Position numbers and translations under genes: made by a program. 64,000 nt of DNA from CAZAAW01 sp964483325 (lineage in GTDB: Bacteria; Pseudomonadota; Alphaproteobacteria; Rhizobiales; Kaistiaceae): the NCBI GenBank assembly GCA_964483325.1, contig CAZAAW010000002.1:62001-126000 (forward strand), read 5' to 3'. Shown here one piece after another: positions 23,857 through 31,549 of the stretch (the stretch's first letter is position 1; every line of letters starts with the position of its first letter). The notes beneath the pieces were generated by a model. That model had not been told where the DNA came from. It did not search any database and saw only the letters and a list, made by a program, of their open reading frames with translations.

Positions 23857-25818
23857 TCAGTCCTTGACGGCGTGATTGAGCCGGTTGGCGATGAGGTCGT
23901 CGACCACCGCCGGGTCGGCGAGGGTGGAGATGTCGCCGAGACTGCCGTAATCGTCCTCGGCGATCTTGCGCAGGATGCGGCGCATGATCTTGCCTGACCG
24001 GGTCTTGGGCAGGCCCGGGGCGAACTGCACCAGATCCGGCGCCGCGAACGGCCCGATCTCCTCGCGCACCCAGTTGCGCAGCTCGGTGCGCAGGGCTTCG
24101 TCGGGCGCCTCGCCCTGCATCAGCGTTACGTAGACATACATGCCCTGGCCCTTGATGGCGTGCGGATAGCCGACCACGGCCGCCTCCGACACCTTGGGAT
24201 GGGCGACGAGCGCCGATTCGATCTCCGCCGTGCCGATGCGGTGGCCGGAGACGTTGAGCACGTCGTCGACGCGGCCGGTGATCCAGTAATAGCCGTCCTC
24301 GTCGCGGCGGCAGCCGTCGCCGGTGAAATAGAAGCCGGGATAGGTGGAGAAGTAGGTCTCGACGAAGCGCTGGTGGTCGCCATAGACCGTGCGCATCTGG
24401 CCGGGCCAGGAATCGGTGAGGACGAGATTGCCCTGTGCGGCGCCCTCCAGGACCTTGCCGTCGGCATCGACGATCGCCGGCTTGATGCCGAAGAAAGGCA
24501 GCGTCGCCGAGCCCGGCTTGAGATCGATCGCCCCCGGCAGCGGGCTGATCATGATGCCGCCGGTCTCCGTCTGCCACCAGGTGTCGACCACCGGGCAGCG
24601 GCCGTCGCCGGCGACGCGCCAGTACCATTCCCAGGCTTCCGGATTGATCGGCTCGCCGACCGAGCCGAGCAGACGCAGTGAGGCGCGTGAGGCCTTCTTC
24701 ACCGGCGCATCGCCGAGCGCCATCAGGGCGCGGATGGCGGTCGGCGCGGTGTAGAAGATGTTGACCTGATGCTTGTCGATGATCTGCCAGAAGCGGCTGG
24801 CGTCGGGGTAGGTCGGGACACCCTCATACATCACCGTCGTGGCGCCGTTGGCGAGCGGGCCGTAGACGATGTAGCTGTGGCCGGTCACCCAGCCGACATC
24901 GGCGGTGCACCAGTAGACGTCGCCGTCGTGGTAGTCGAAGGCGTATTGATGCGTCATCGCCACGAAGACGAGATAGCCGCCAGTGGTGTGCAGCACGCCC
25001 TTCGGCCGGCCCGTCGAGCCTGACGTATAGAGGATGAAGAGCGGGTCCTCGGCGTTCATCGGCTCGGCCGGGCAGTCGGTGGCGGCCGTCTCGCGCAGCG
25101 GGCCGTATTCGACGTCGATGCCGGCATTGGACAGCATGGTGTCGCCGAGCCCGCCGGTATGGCGGACCACCAGCACCGTTTCGACCTCCGGGCAGCTCTT
25201 CAGCGCGATGTCGACATTGTGCTTCAGCGGTACCTTGCGGCCGCCGCGCAGGCCCTCGTCGGCGGTGATGACGATGCGCGAGCCGCAGTCGCGGATGCGG
25301 CCGGCGAGGCTGTCGGGCGAGAAGCCGGCGAAGACGACCGAATGGATGGCGCCGATGCGGGCGCACGCCAGCATCGCGAAGGCCGCCTCCGGGATCATCG
25401 GCAGGTAGATCGTCACCCGGTCGCCCTTGGCGACGCCCTGGCCCTTCAGCACATTGGCGAAGCGGCAGACTTCCTCATGCAGCTGGCGATAGGTGATCGT
25501 GCGCGACACGGACGGGTCGTCGCCCTCCCAGATGATCGCCACCTGGTCGCCGCGCGTCGCAAGATGGCGGTCGGTACAATTGGCGGCGACGTTGAGGCTG
25601 CCGTCCTCGAACCAGCGGATCGATACCTCGCCCGGCCCGAAGCTGGTGTTCTTGACGCGGGTGAACGGCGTCAGCCAATCGAGGCGCCGCGCTTCCTCGG
25701 CCCAGAAGGCCTCGGTGTCCTCGACGGACCGGCGGTACATGGCGTGGTAGGCGGCGTTGTCGACATAGGCCCGCTTTGCCCATTCCGGCGTCACCGGATG
25801 GATTATCTCGTCGGCCAT
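23857..25818 (-). CDS. acs: Acetyl-CoA synthetase
   Basis: The 653-residue ANL-superfamily enzyme makes acetyl-CoA from acetate, ATP and CoA. Seen: FILYTSGSTGRPKGVLHTTG (phosphate loop), DVYWCTADVGWVTGHSYIVYGPL, VVDTWWQTETGGIMISPLPG, YFTGDGCRRDEDGYYWITGR (hinge) and LPKTRSGKIMRRILRKIA, which holds the lysine normally controlled by acetylation. ATG 25818 follows a strong GGGAGGAACC and gives the usual N-terminus. Single gene, convergent with DUF378. Confidence 0.97.
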   Translation of the reverse strand: MADEIIHPVTPEWAKRAYVDNAAYHAMYRRSVEDTEAFWAEEARRLDWLTPFTRVKNTSFGPGEVSIRWFEDGSLNVAANCTDRHLATRGDQVAIIWEGDDPSVSRTITYRQLHEEVCRFANVLKGQGVAKGDRVTIYLPMIPEAAFAMLACARIGAIHSVVFAGFSPDSLAGRIRDCGSRIVITADEGLRGGRKVPLKHNVDIALKSCPEVETVLVVRHTGGLGDTMLSNAGIDVEYGPLRETAATDCPAEPMNAEDPLFILYTSGSTGRPKGVLHTTGGYLVFVAMTHQYAFDYHDGDVYWCTADVGWVTGHSYIVYGPLANGATTVMYEGVPTYPDASRFWQIIDKHQVNIFYTAPTAIRALMALGDAPVKKASRASLRLLGSVGEPINPEAWEWYWRVAGDGRCPVVDTWWQTETGGIMISPLPGAIDLKPGSATLPFFGIKPAIVDADGKVLEGAAQGNLVLTDSWPGQMRTVYGDHQRFVETYFSTYPGFYFTGDGCRRDEDGYYWITGRVDDVLNVSGHRIGTAEIESALVAHPKVSEAAVVGYPHAIKGQGMYVYVTLMQGEAPDEALRTELRNWVREEIGPFAAPDLVQFAPGLPKTRSGKIMRRILRKIAEDDYGSLGDISTLADPAVVDDLIANRLNHAVKD

Positions 25819-25944
25819 GGTTCCTCCCAAAGGCATGCGGCATTGTTTGCCTGCATTATGGGAAGAGCAGCCGGGCGCGTCCACAGAGGGGAAGCGGGTA
25901 GGAAAGGCGCGGGCAGTCCGGCGGCGTGAGCCGCCGGCCCTCTG

Positions 25945-28900
25945 TTACTCGGCGGCTTCCGGATAGGCGACCGGCGGCGTCCGCGGCGGGATGGCAACCA
26001 CGTCGGTGGCCGGTGCGTCCGCCTCGTCCTCGTCGTGCGGCGCCTTCGGGAAGAGATTGCGCAGGAAGTGGCCGAGCCGGTCGAGATAGGTGACGATCAC
26101 CGGCACGACGACGAGGGTCAGCAGCGTCGAGCTGATGAGGCCGCCGATCACCGCATGCGCCATCGGGGCGCGGAACTCGCCGCCTTCGCCGAGGCCGAGC
26201 GCCAGCGGCAGCATGCCGAAGATCATGGCGAGCGTCGTCATGATGATCGGCCGGAAGCGCGTCTGGCCGGCCAGCACCAGCGCCTCGCGCAGCGGCATGC
26301 CTTCCCGCACGTGCTGGTTGGCGTTGTCGACCAGGAGGATGGCGTTCTTGGTGACGAGACCCATCAGCAGGATGAAGCCGATGGCCGACATCATGTTGAG
26401 CGTCGAGCCGGTGACCAGGAGGCCGATGAGCACGCCGACCAGCGACAGCGGCAGCGACACCATGATCGCCAGCGGCTGCAGGAAGCTGCCGAACTGCGAG
26501 GCGAGCACGAAGTAGATGAACAGCACCGCCATGATCAGCGCCGAGCCGGCATAGCCGAGCGATTCGGCCATCGCTTCGGCGTCGCCGCCGAAATTGACGC
26601 GGTAGCCGGCCGGCAGGTGCATGCCGTTGATGACGGTCTGCAGTTCCTGGGTGATCTCGCCGATCGGCCGGCCGGTGGTGTTGGCCGTCACCTGCACCTG
26701 GCGCGTCATGTCCTGGCGCAGCACCTCCGAGGCGCCGACGGAATTGGTGATGGTGGCGATCTGGTCGAGGCGGATCGTCTTCGGCGTGCCGTCGGCGCCG
26801 AGCACCGTCAGCGGCAGGGCCGCGACCGCGGCGAGGTCGGCGCGCTGGCCTTCCGGCAGCCGCACGACGACGTCGTAGTTCTCGCCCTGCGGCGAGGTCC
26901 AGCTCGTCGCGGTGTCGCCCGACAGCATCGGCCGCAGCGCCGCCGCCACCTGCTGCATGCCGACGCCGAGATCGCTGGCGAGGTCGCGGTCGATACGGAT
27001 GCCGAGGATCGGCCGCCGCTCCTGCAGCGTCGTGTCGACATCGGCGGTGCCGCGGATGGCGCGCAGCTTGTCGGCGAGATCGTCGGAAATCGTCTTCAGC
27101 GTATCGATATTGTCGCCGAGCACGTTGACCTGGATCGGCGCCTCGCTGCCGGCGATGCCCGGCTGCGACAGCGACACTTTGATGCCGGCAATGCGGGTGA
27201 GCTTCTCGCGCACCTCGACGGCGACGTCGTTGGCCGACCGCTCGCGCGCCTCGTGCGGCACCAGCTTGACGTAGATGCTGGCCCGGTTGGTGCCGCGGCT
27301 CTGGCCGCCATTCACCTGGGTATAGACGTCCTGCACCTCCGGCACGGCGTGGAGCACGGTCTCGACCTGCCGGACCTTGGCGATGGTGTAGTCGGTCGCC
27401 GAGCCGACTGGCGTCGACATGTCGAGCTGGAACTCGCCCTGGTCCTGCTGCGGCGCGAACTCGGCGCCGATGCGCGGCACCATCATGACGCTGCCGACGA
27501 ACAGCACCAGCACGGCGGCCAGGGTGAGTAGCCGGTGCCCCAGCGCCCAGCGGATGAGCCGGGTATAGAGCCGGGCGATGCGCTCGAAGCCCTTGTCGAA
27601 CAGCCCGACGGTGCGGCCGATGATGCTGCGCTTGGCGTTGGGTTGCGCCGCCGGGTCGTACCAGACGCTGGACAGCATCGGGTCGAGCGTGAAGCTGACG
27701 AACAGCGAGATCATCACCGCCACGGCGATGGTGACGCCGAACTGCAGGAAGAAGCGGCCGATGATGCCGCCCATGAAGGCGACCGGCAGGAACACGGCGA
27801 CGATCGACAGCGACGTCGCCAGCACGGCGAGGCCGATCTCCTTGGTGCCTTCAAGCGCGGCGCGGCGGTGGCTCTTCCCCATATGCAGGTGGCGCGTGAT
27901 GTTCTCGCGCACGACGATGGCGTCGTCGATGAGGATGCCGATGGCGAGCGACAGCGCCATCAGCGTCAGCATGTTGAGGGTGAAGCCGAGGAAATAGACG
28001 GCGCTGAAGGTGCCGATCACCGACACCGGCAGGGTAAGGCCGGTGATGACGGTCGAGCGCCAGGAATTGAGGAACAGGAAGACGATCAGCACCGCCAGGA
28101 CGCCGCCCTCGATGAGCGTCGTCTGGACGTCGTCGACGGAATTGCGCACCGGGATCGAGCCGTCGCGCACGACATTGAGGGTGATGGTGGAAGGCAGCTC
28201 GCGGCGCAGCTCGTCCAGCGTCTTGTCGATGCCGTCGGCGACGGTGATCGTGTTGGCGCCGGGGATCTTGACGATGTCGATGGCGACCGACTGGGCGCCG
28301 TTGAAGATGGCGCGGCTGGTCTCGTCGGCCTGGCCGTCGACGATGCTGGCGACCTGCCAGAGATAGACCGGCTGGCCGCCGCGGCGCGCCACCACCAGCT
28401 TGCGGAACTCCTGCGGGTCCTCGATGACCCCCTCGACCTCGATGTCGCGCTCGCTGACGCCGACCGTGACGGAGCCGGCCGGAATGTTGCGGTTCTCGTT
28501 CTGCAGCGCGCTGATGATGTCGTTGACGCCGACGCCGAGCGACTGCATCGCGTCGTTGTCGGCGAAGATGTTGATCTGGCGCTTGACGCCGCCGACCAGC
28601 GTCGCCGAGCCGACGCCCGGCACCACAGTCAGGCGGTCGACGATCAGCTGATCGGCAACGGTGGTGAGATCGCGCAGCGGCAGGCCGTCGGAGCTGACGA
28701 TGACCGACATGATCGGTATCGCCGACGGGTCGAAGCGCATCACCTGCGGCTTGCCGGCGGCGTCCGGCAGGTCGGCCTCGATCGTCGCCAGCTTGTCGCG
28801 CACATCCTGCGCCGCCGTCGCCGAATCGACGTCGAGGTTGAACTGGGCGATGACCACCGAGATGCCCGGGTAGGACCGGGACCCGAGCTTGTCGAGGCCG

Positions 28901-29124
28901 CTGACGGTGTTGACGACGTTCTCGATCGGCCGCGTGATGTCCGACTCGACGGCCTCCGGCGTGGCGCCAGTATAGTCCGTCTGCACCACCACCACCGGGA
29001 AGTCGATATTGGGGAACAGCTCGACCGGCGTGCGCTGGTACGAGAAATAGCCCAGCACGGCGATGGCGAGCATGATCATCGTCGCGAAGACGGGATGACC
29101 GACGCTGATGCGAGTGAGAAACAT
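25945..29124 (-). CDS. RND efflux pump inner-membrane permease (AcrB/HAE1 type)
   Basis: The 1059-residue protein is a full-length proton-driven RND transporter. Seen: the N-terminal helix and VELFPNIDFPVVVV typical of MdtB/OqxB-like pumps, ITRPIENVVNTVSGLDKLGS, the helix 4 region with ALSLAIGILIDDAIVVREN (proton-relay aspartates), and the repeated second half ending FILLMGLVTKNAILLVDNANQ. It follows the adaptor gene by 15 bases. No outer-membrane channel gene is adjacent, so it must borrow a TolC-like protein. Substrate is unknown. Confidence 0.95.
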   Translation of the reverse strand: MFLTRISVGHPVFATMIMLAIAVLGYFSYQRTPVELFPNIDFPVVVVQTDYTGATPEAVESDITRPIENVVNTVSGLDKLGSRSYPGISVVIAQFNLDVDSATAAQDVRDKLATIEADLPDAAGKPQVMRFDPSAIPIMSVIVSSDGLPLRDLTTVADQLIVDRLTVVPGVGSATLVGGVKRQINIFADNDAMQSLGVGVNDIISALQNENRNIPAGSVTVGVSERDIEVEGVIEDPQEFRKLVVARRGGQPVYLWQVASIVDGQADETSRAIFNGAQSVAIDIVKIPGANTITVADGIDKTLDELRRELPSTITLNVVRDGSIPVRNSVDDVQTTLIEGGVLAVLIVFLFLNSWRSTVITGLTLPVSVIGTFSAVYFLGFTLNMLTLMALSLAIGILIDDAIVVRENITRHLHMGKSHRRAALEGTKEIGLAVLATSLSIVAVFLPVAFMGGIIGRFFLQFGVTIAVAVMISLFVSFTLDPMLSSVWYDPAAQPNAKRSIIGRTVGLFDKGFERIARLYTRLIRWALGHRLLTLAAVLVLFVGSVMMVPRIGAEFAPQQDQGEFQLDMSTPVGSATDYTIAKVRQVETVLHAVPEVQDVYTQVNGGQSRGTNRASIYVKLVPHEARERSANDVAVEVREKLTRIAGIKVSLSQPGIAGSEAPIQVNVLGDNIDTLKTISDDLADKLRAIRGTADVDTTLQERRPILGIRIDRDLASDLGVGMQQVAAALRPMLSGDTATSWTSPQGENYDVVVRLPEGQRADLAAVAALPLTVLGADGTPKTIRLDQIATITNSVGASEVLRQDMTRQVQVTANTTGRPIGEITQELQTVINGMHLPAGYRVNFGGDAEAMAESLGYAGSALIMAVLFIYFVLASQFGSFLQPLAIMVSLPLSLVGVLIGLLVTGSTLNMMSAIGFILLMGLVTKNAILLVDNANQHVREGMPLREALVLAGQTRFRPIIMTTLAMIFGMLPLALGLGEGGEFRAPMAHAVIGGLISSTLLTLVVVPVIVTYLDRLGHFLRNLFPKAPHDEDEADAPATDVVAIPPRTPPVAYPEAAE

Positions 29125-29139
29125 GGCGGTCGCCTGCGG

Positions 29140-30339
29140 CTAGCTCTGTTCGACGGTGACGGCTTCGCCCGCGGCGAGCGTCGGCAGCGGCGCCGTGACG
29201 ATCGTGTCGCCGGGCGCGACGCCCGTGGCGATCTCCACCGTCTGGCCATTGTTCCAGGTGCGCGCCGTCGTCACCGCGCGCCGCTCCAGCTTGCCGCCGG
29301 TAATGGCGAGCACGAAGCTGCCCTGGTCGTCGGTGCGGATCGCCGTCGCCGGCAGGGCGATGGCCCCGTCCTTGCTCTCGGTCGTCACCTCGCCGGAGGT
29401 GAACATGCCGCCCTTGAGGATGCCGCCCGGATTGTCGAGCGTCAGGTAGACCGGGATGGTGCGGGTTGCGGCAAGCGCCACCGGGCTGATGCGGTCGATG
29501 CGGGCGGGAAAGGTCTGTCCCTCGATGCCGTCGACGCGCAGGTCGGCGGTCTGGCCGACCTCGACCGAACCGATGACGCTGGACGGGATGACGACCTCGA
29601 CCTCGAGCTGGCTTGTGTCGACGAGGGTCAGCAGCTGCGTGCCGATGGCGACGGTGTCGCCGGGATCGACGCGCCGCTCGGAAACGACGCCGTCGAAGGG
29701 CGCGACGATCGTCGCGTAGCCAAGCTGGGTCTCGGCGGATTTCAGCTGCGTGCGCATGCCGGCGACGTTCGCCTCGGCGGCGGTGACATCGTTTTCGGCC
29801 TTGTCGAGGGTGTTGCGGGCGCTGACATTGCGCTCCACCAGCCGGCGGGTGTTGTCCAGCGTCGTCTGGGCGAGCTTCAGCTGCGCTTCGGCGGAGGCGA
29901 GGTTGCTCGTCGCCTGGTCGACCTGGAGCTGCAGCTGTGTCGGGTCGAAGCGGATCAGCACGTCGCCTGCCTTGACGGTCTGGCCGGCCTTGACCGTCAC
30001 TTCCATCAGCGGCGCGGCGACCTGCGCGGCGAGCACGGAGCGGCGCGTCGGGTTGAGCGTGCCGGTGAGGCGGATCGTCGATCGCAGGTTCTGCGGTGCC
30101 ACCACCGCCACCTCGACGGGGCTGAGGGCCATCGGCGCCACCGCCGCCGTCACGCTGGTGTCCGGCGCCGGCGGCGGCGTGCGGCCGAACAGCCACCAGC
30201 CGGCGCCGAGCGTCACGACGACAAGCACGATCCAGCCGATCCAGCCGCGGCTGCGCCGCGCCTTGGGGCTTTCGCCGGCCGGCGTGGAGGCGGCGTCGGT
30301 GCCGGACTTGGTCGTCGGCTCAGGGGCTTTCACGGACAT
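29140..30339 (-). CDS. RND efflux periplasmic adaptor (membrane fusion protein)
   Basis: The 399-residue protein has a cytoplasmic start, one transmembrane anchor (GWIGWIVLVVVTLGAGWWLF, about residues 33-52), a lipoyl half-motif pair around VKAGQTVKAGDVLIRFD, a helical hairpin (about residues 134-200), and a beta-barrel domain with YATIVAPFDGVVSERRVDPGD. Known: such adaptors bridge the pump and an outer-membrane channel. It lies eight bases after the regulator and 15 before the permease, forming a three-gene operon. Confidence 0.95.
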   Translation of the reverse strand: MSVKAPEPTTKSGTDAASTPAGESPKARRSRGWIGWIVLVVVTLGAGWWLFGRTPPPAPDTSVTAAVAPMALSPVEVAVVAPQNLRSTIRLTGTLNPTRRSVLAAQVAAPLMEVTVKAGQTVKAGDVLIRFDPTQLQLQVDQATSNLASAEAQLKLAQTTLDNTRRLVERNVSARNTLDKAENDVTAAEANVAGMRTQLKSAETQLGYATIVAPFDGVVSERRVDPGDTVAIGTQLLTLVDTSQLEVEVVIPSSVIGSVEVGQTADLRVDGIEGQTFPARIDRISPVALAATRTIPVYLTLDNPGGILKGGMFTSGEVTTESKDGAIALPATAIRTDDQGSFVLAITGGKLERRAVTTARTWNNGQTVEIATGVAPGDTIVTAPLPTLAAGEAVTVEQS

Positions 30340-30347
30340 GTATCCTT

Positions 30348-30845
30348 TCAGGCGCGCTCGGCAGAAGCCGTGTAGCGGCGCACGAAATCGGCCAGGTTCT
30401 CGGCGGCAGCCTGCTGGAATCGGGCAAATTCCTTGAGGCGCGCAGCAGCTGCGGCATTGTCGGGGCCGACGCGATCGGCAATGCCGTTGATGATCTCGCT
30501 GGTCCGGCGCATGCGGCCCATGAGGATCGCCATCATGCGGGCGTAGCGGTTGGGGGACAGGCGGTAATAGTCCTGGCGGTCGCCGGGAACGGCGACGCGC
30601 TCGAGAAAGCCGAACTGCGCCAGGTTGCGCACATTGGTGCTGACGCTGGCGCGGCTGACCTGCAGGCGCTCCGCCAGCTCGCGCAGGCCCATGACGCGGT
30701 CTTCGGCGAGGAACAGGCCGACGATGCGGCCGCTGATGCGCGGCTGGTTGTCCTCCTGCGCAAACAGGCCCATCTGCTCGACGAATTCGTCGAGCGGATC
30801 GCGGGCCGCGTCCTGGGCGGCGCGTTGCGGGGAGACGTGTTCCAT
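30348..30845 (-). CDS. GbsR/MarR-type winged-helix regulator of the RND operon
   Basis: The 165-residue protein starts at ATG 30845 after AAGGA. It has the GbsR-like pattern: an N-terminal helix (LDEFVEQMGLFAQEDNQPRISGRIVGLFL), a winged helix-turn-helix (LRELAERLQVSRASVSTNVRNLAQFGFLE, RVAVPGDRQDYYRL) and a C-terminal dimerisation coil. It is the first gene of the regulator-adaptor-permease operon, with a perfect palindrome in its leader. Inference: it represses its own operon and is relieved by a pump substrate. Confidence 0.9.
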   Translation of the reverse strand: MEHVSPQRAAQDAARDPLDEFVEQMGLFAQEDNQPRISGRIVGLFLAEDRVMGLRELAERLQVSRASVSTNVRNLAQFGFLERVAVPGDRQDYYRLSPNRYARMMAILMGRMRRTSEIINGIADRVGPDNAAAAARLKEFARFQQAAAENLADFVRRYTASAERA

Positions 30846-30883
30846 GCCGATTCCTTCTGGCCGGTTCCCTTCAGTCGGCCGAT

Positions 30884-30920
30884 GACGTAGGGAGCGCACA
30901 TCGTTCAGTCAAGACTGAAC
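30884..30920 (-). promoter_or_regulatory. Promoter with perfect palindromic operator for the RND operon
   Basis: GTTCAGTC-AA-GACTGAAC (30903-30920) is an 18-base element with perfect eight-base arms. On the minus strand it contains TTGACT (30907-30912), a near-consensus -35, followed after 17 bases by TACGTC (30884-30889), a weak -10. The operator therefore covers the -35 box, and a bound repressor would block polymerase. The palindrome is directly visible; the regulator bound (the GbsR-type protein) and the -10 are inferences. Confidence 0.7.
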
Positions 30921-30994
30921 AGAGTGACAATTTGTTGCGACGCACAAAATGGTGAACGCCGTATTGGCCCTGGCCCCTGGGGCAGGAGCGGCCG

Positions 30995-31549
30995 CTATGG
31001 GCCGGGCGGCGCGACGGTGAAGACGATATCCGTCGGCTGGAAGCCGTCGCGCTCGACGAGGAGCTGGTAGGCGCCTTCGGCGGTGCGCATGGTGACGGTC
31101 GCCGTCGCCGGCGCCTTGCTGCGGGCGTCGACATAGCTTGCCGTGAAGGACAGCGCATCGTCCTCGGCGACGGTTCCGGCGAGAGCCGCCTCGGTCTCCA
31201 TCTGCGGCGTCGCCAGGGCGCCGCTATAGGTTCCGTCTGGCTCGGCGACGATGCGGCCGGATATTGTCGCGGTGTTGTTGCCGACGGCGCAGCGGCCCTT
31301 CTGGGTCAGGGTGGTCCCGGCTTCGTCGAGGCTGTTGGTGACGCGGCAATAGACGCGCTCCGGCGCCGCTTCGGCGTTCTGGCGCATCATGCCGCGGCCG
31401 ACCCATTCGCCGGCCATCTGCGCCAGCCGGGCATCGGCAGCGGCAACCGCCGGGGCGCTCAGCCCGATGGCGACGAGGGCGAGGACTGCGGCAGCGCAGG
31501 CCCTGCTGCGCCGGTTTCTGGATCCTTCCGAGTGCTGCCGCCAAACCAT
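30995..31549 (-). CDS. Secreted hypothetical protein downstream of the MMPL exporter
   Basis: The 184-residue protein has a Sec signal (ACAAAVLALVAIGLSAPAVAAAD) and a mature part rich in beta-prone segments (GEWVGRGMMR, YCRVTNSLDEAGTTLTQKG, ATISGRIVAEPDGTYSGAL, YQLLVERDG), suggesting a small beta-barrel of lipocalin-like type. I do not recognise a named family. Two cysteines (in YCRVT and RCAVG) may form a disulfide. Its start lies 91 bases inside the upstream MMPL gene in another frame; a downstream start would cut the signal peptide. Inference: a periplasmic partner of the MMPL exporter. Confidence 0.6.
   Translation of the reverse strand: MVWRQHSEGSRNRRSRACAAAVLALVAIGLSAPAVAAADARLAQMAGEWVGRGMMRQNAEAAPERVYCRVTNSLDEAGTTLTQKGRCAVGNNTATISGRIVAEPDGTYSGALATPQMETEAALAGTVAEDDALSFTASYVDARSKAPATATVTMRTAEGAYQLLVERDGFQPTDIVFTVAPPGP

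Noticed and set aside
27535..30375. A 946-codon plus-strand frame over the RND pump and adaptor
   Set aside because: Same cause; the product is Arg/Asp/His-rich repeats of codon-complement bias with no fold signature.
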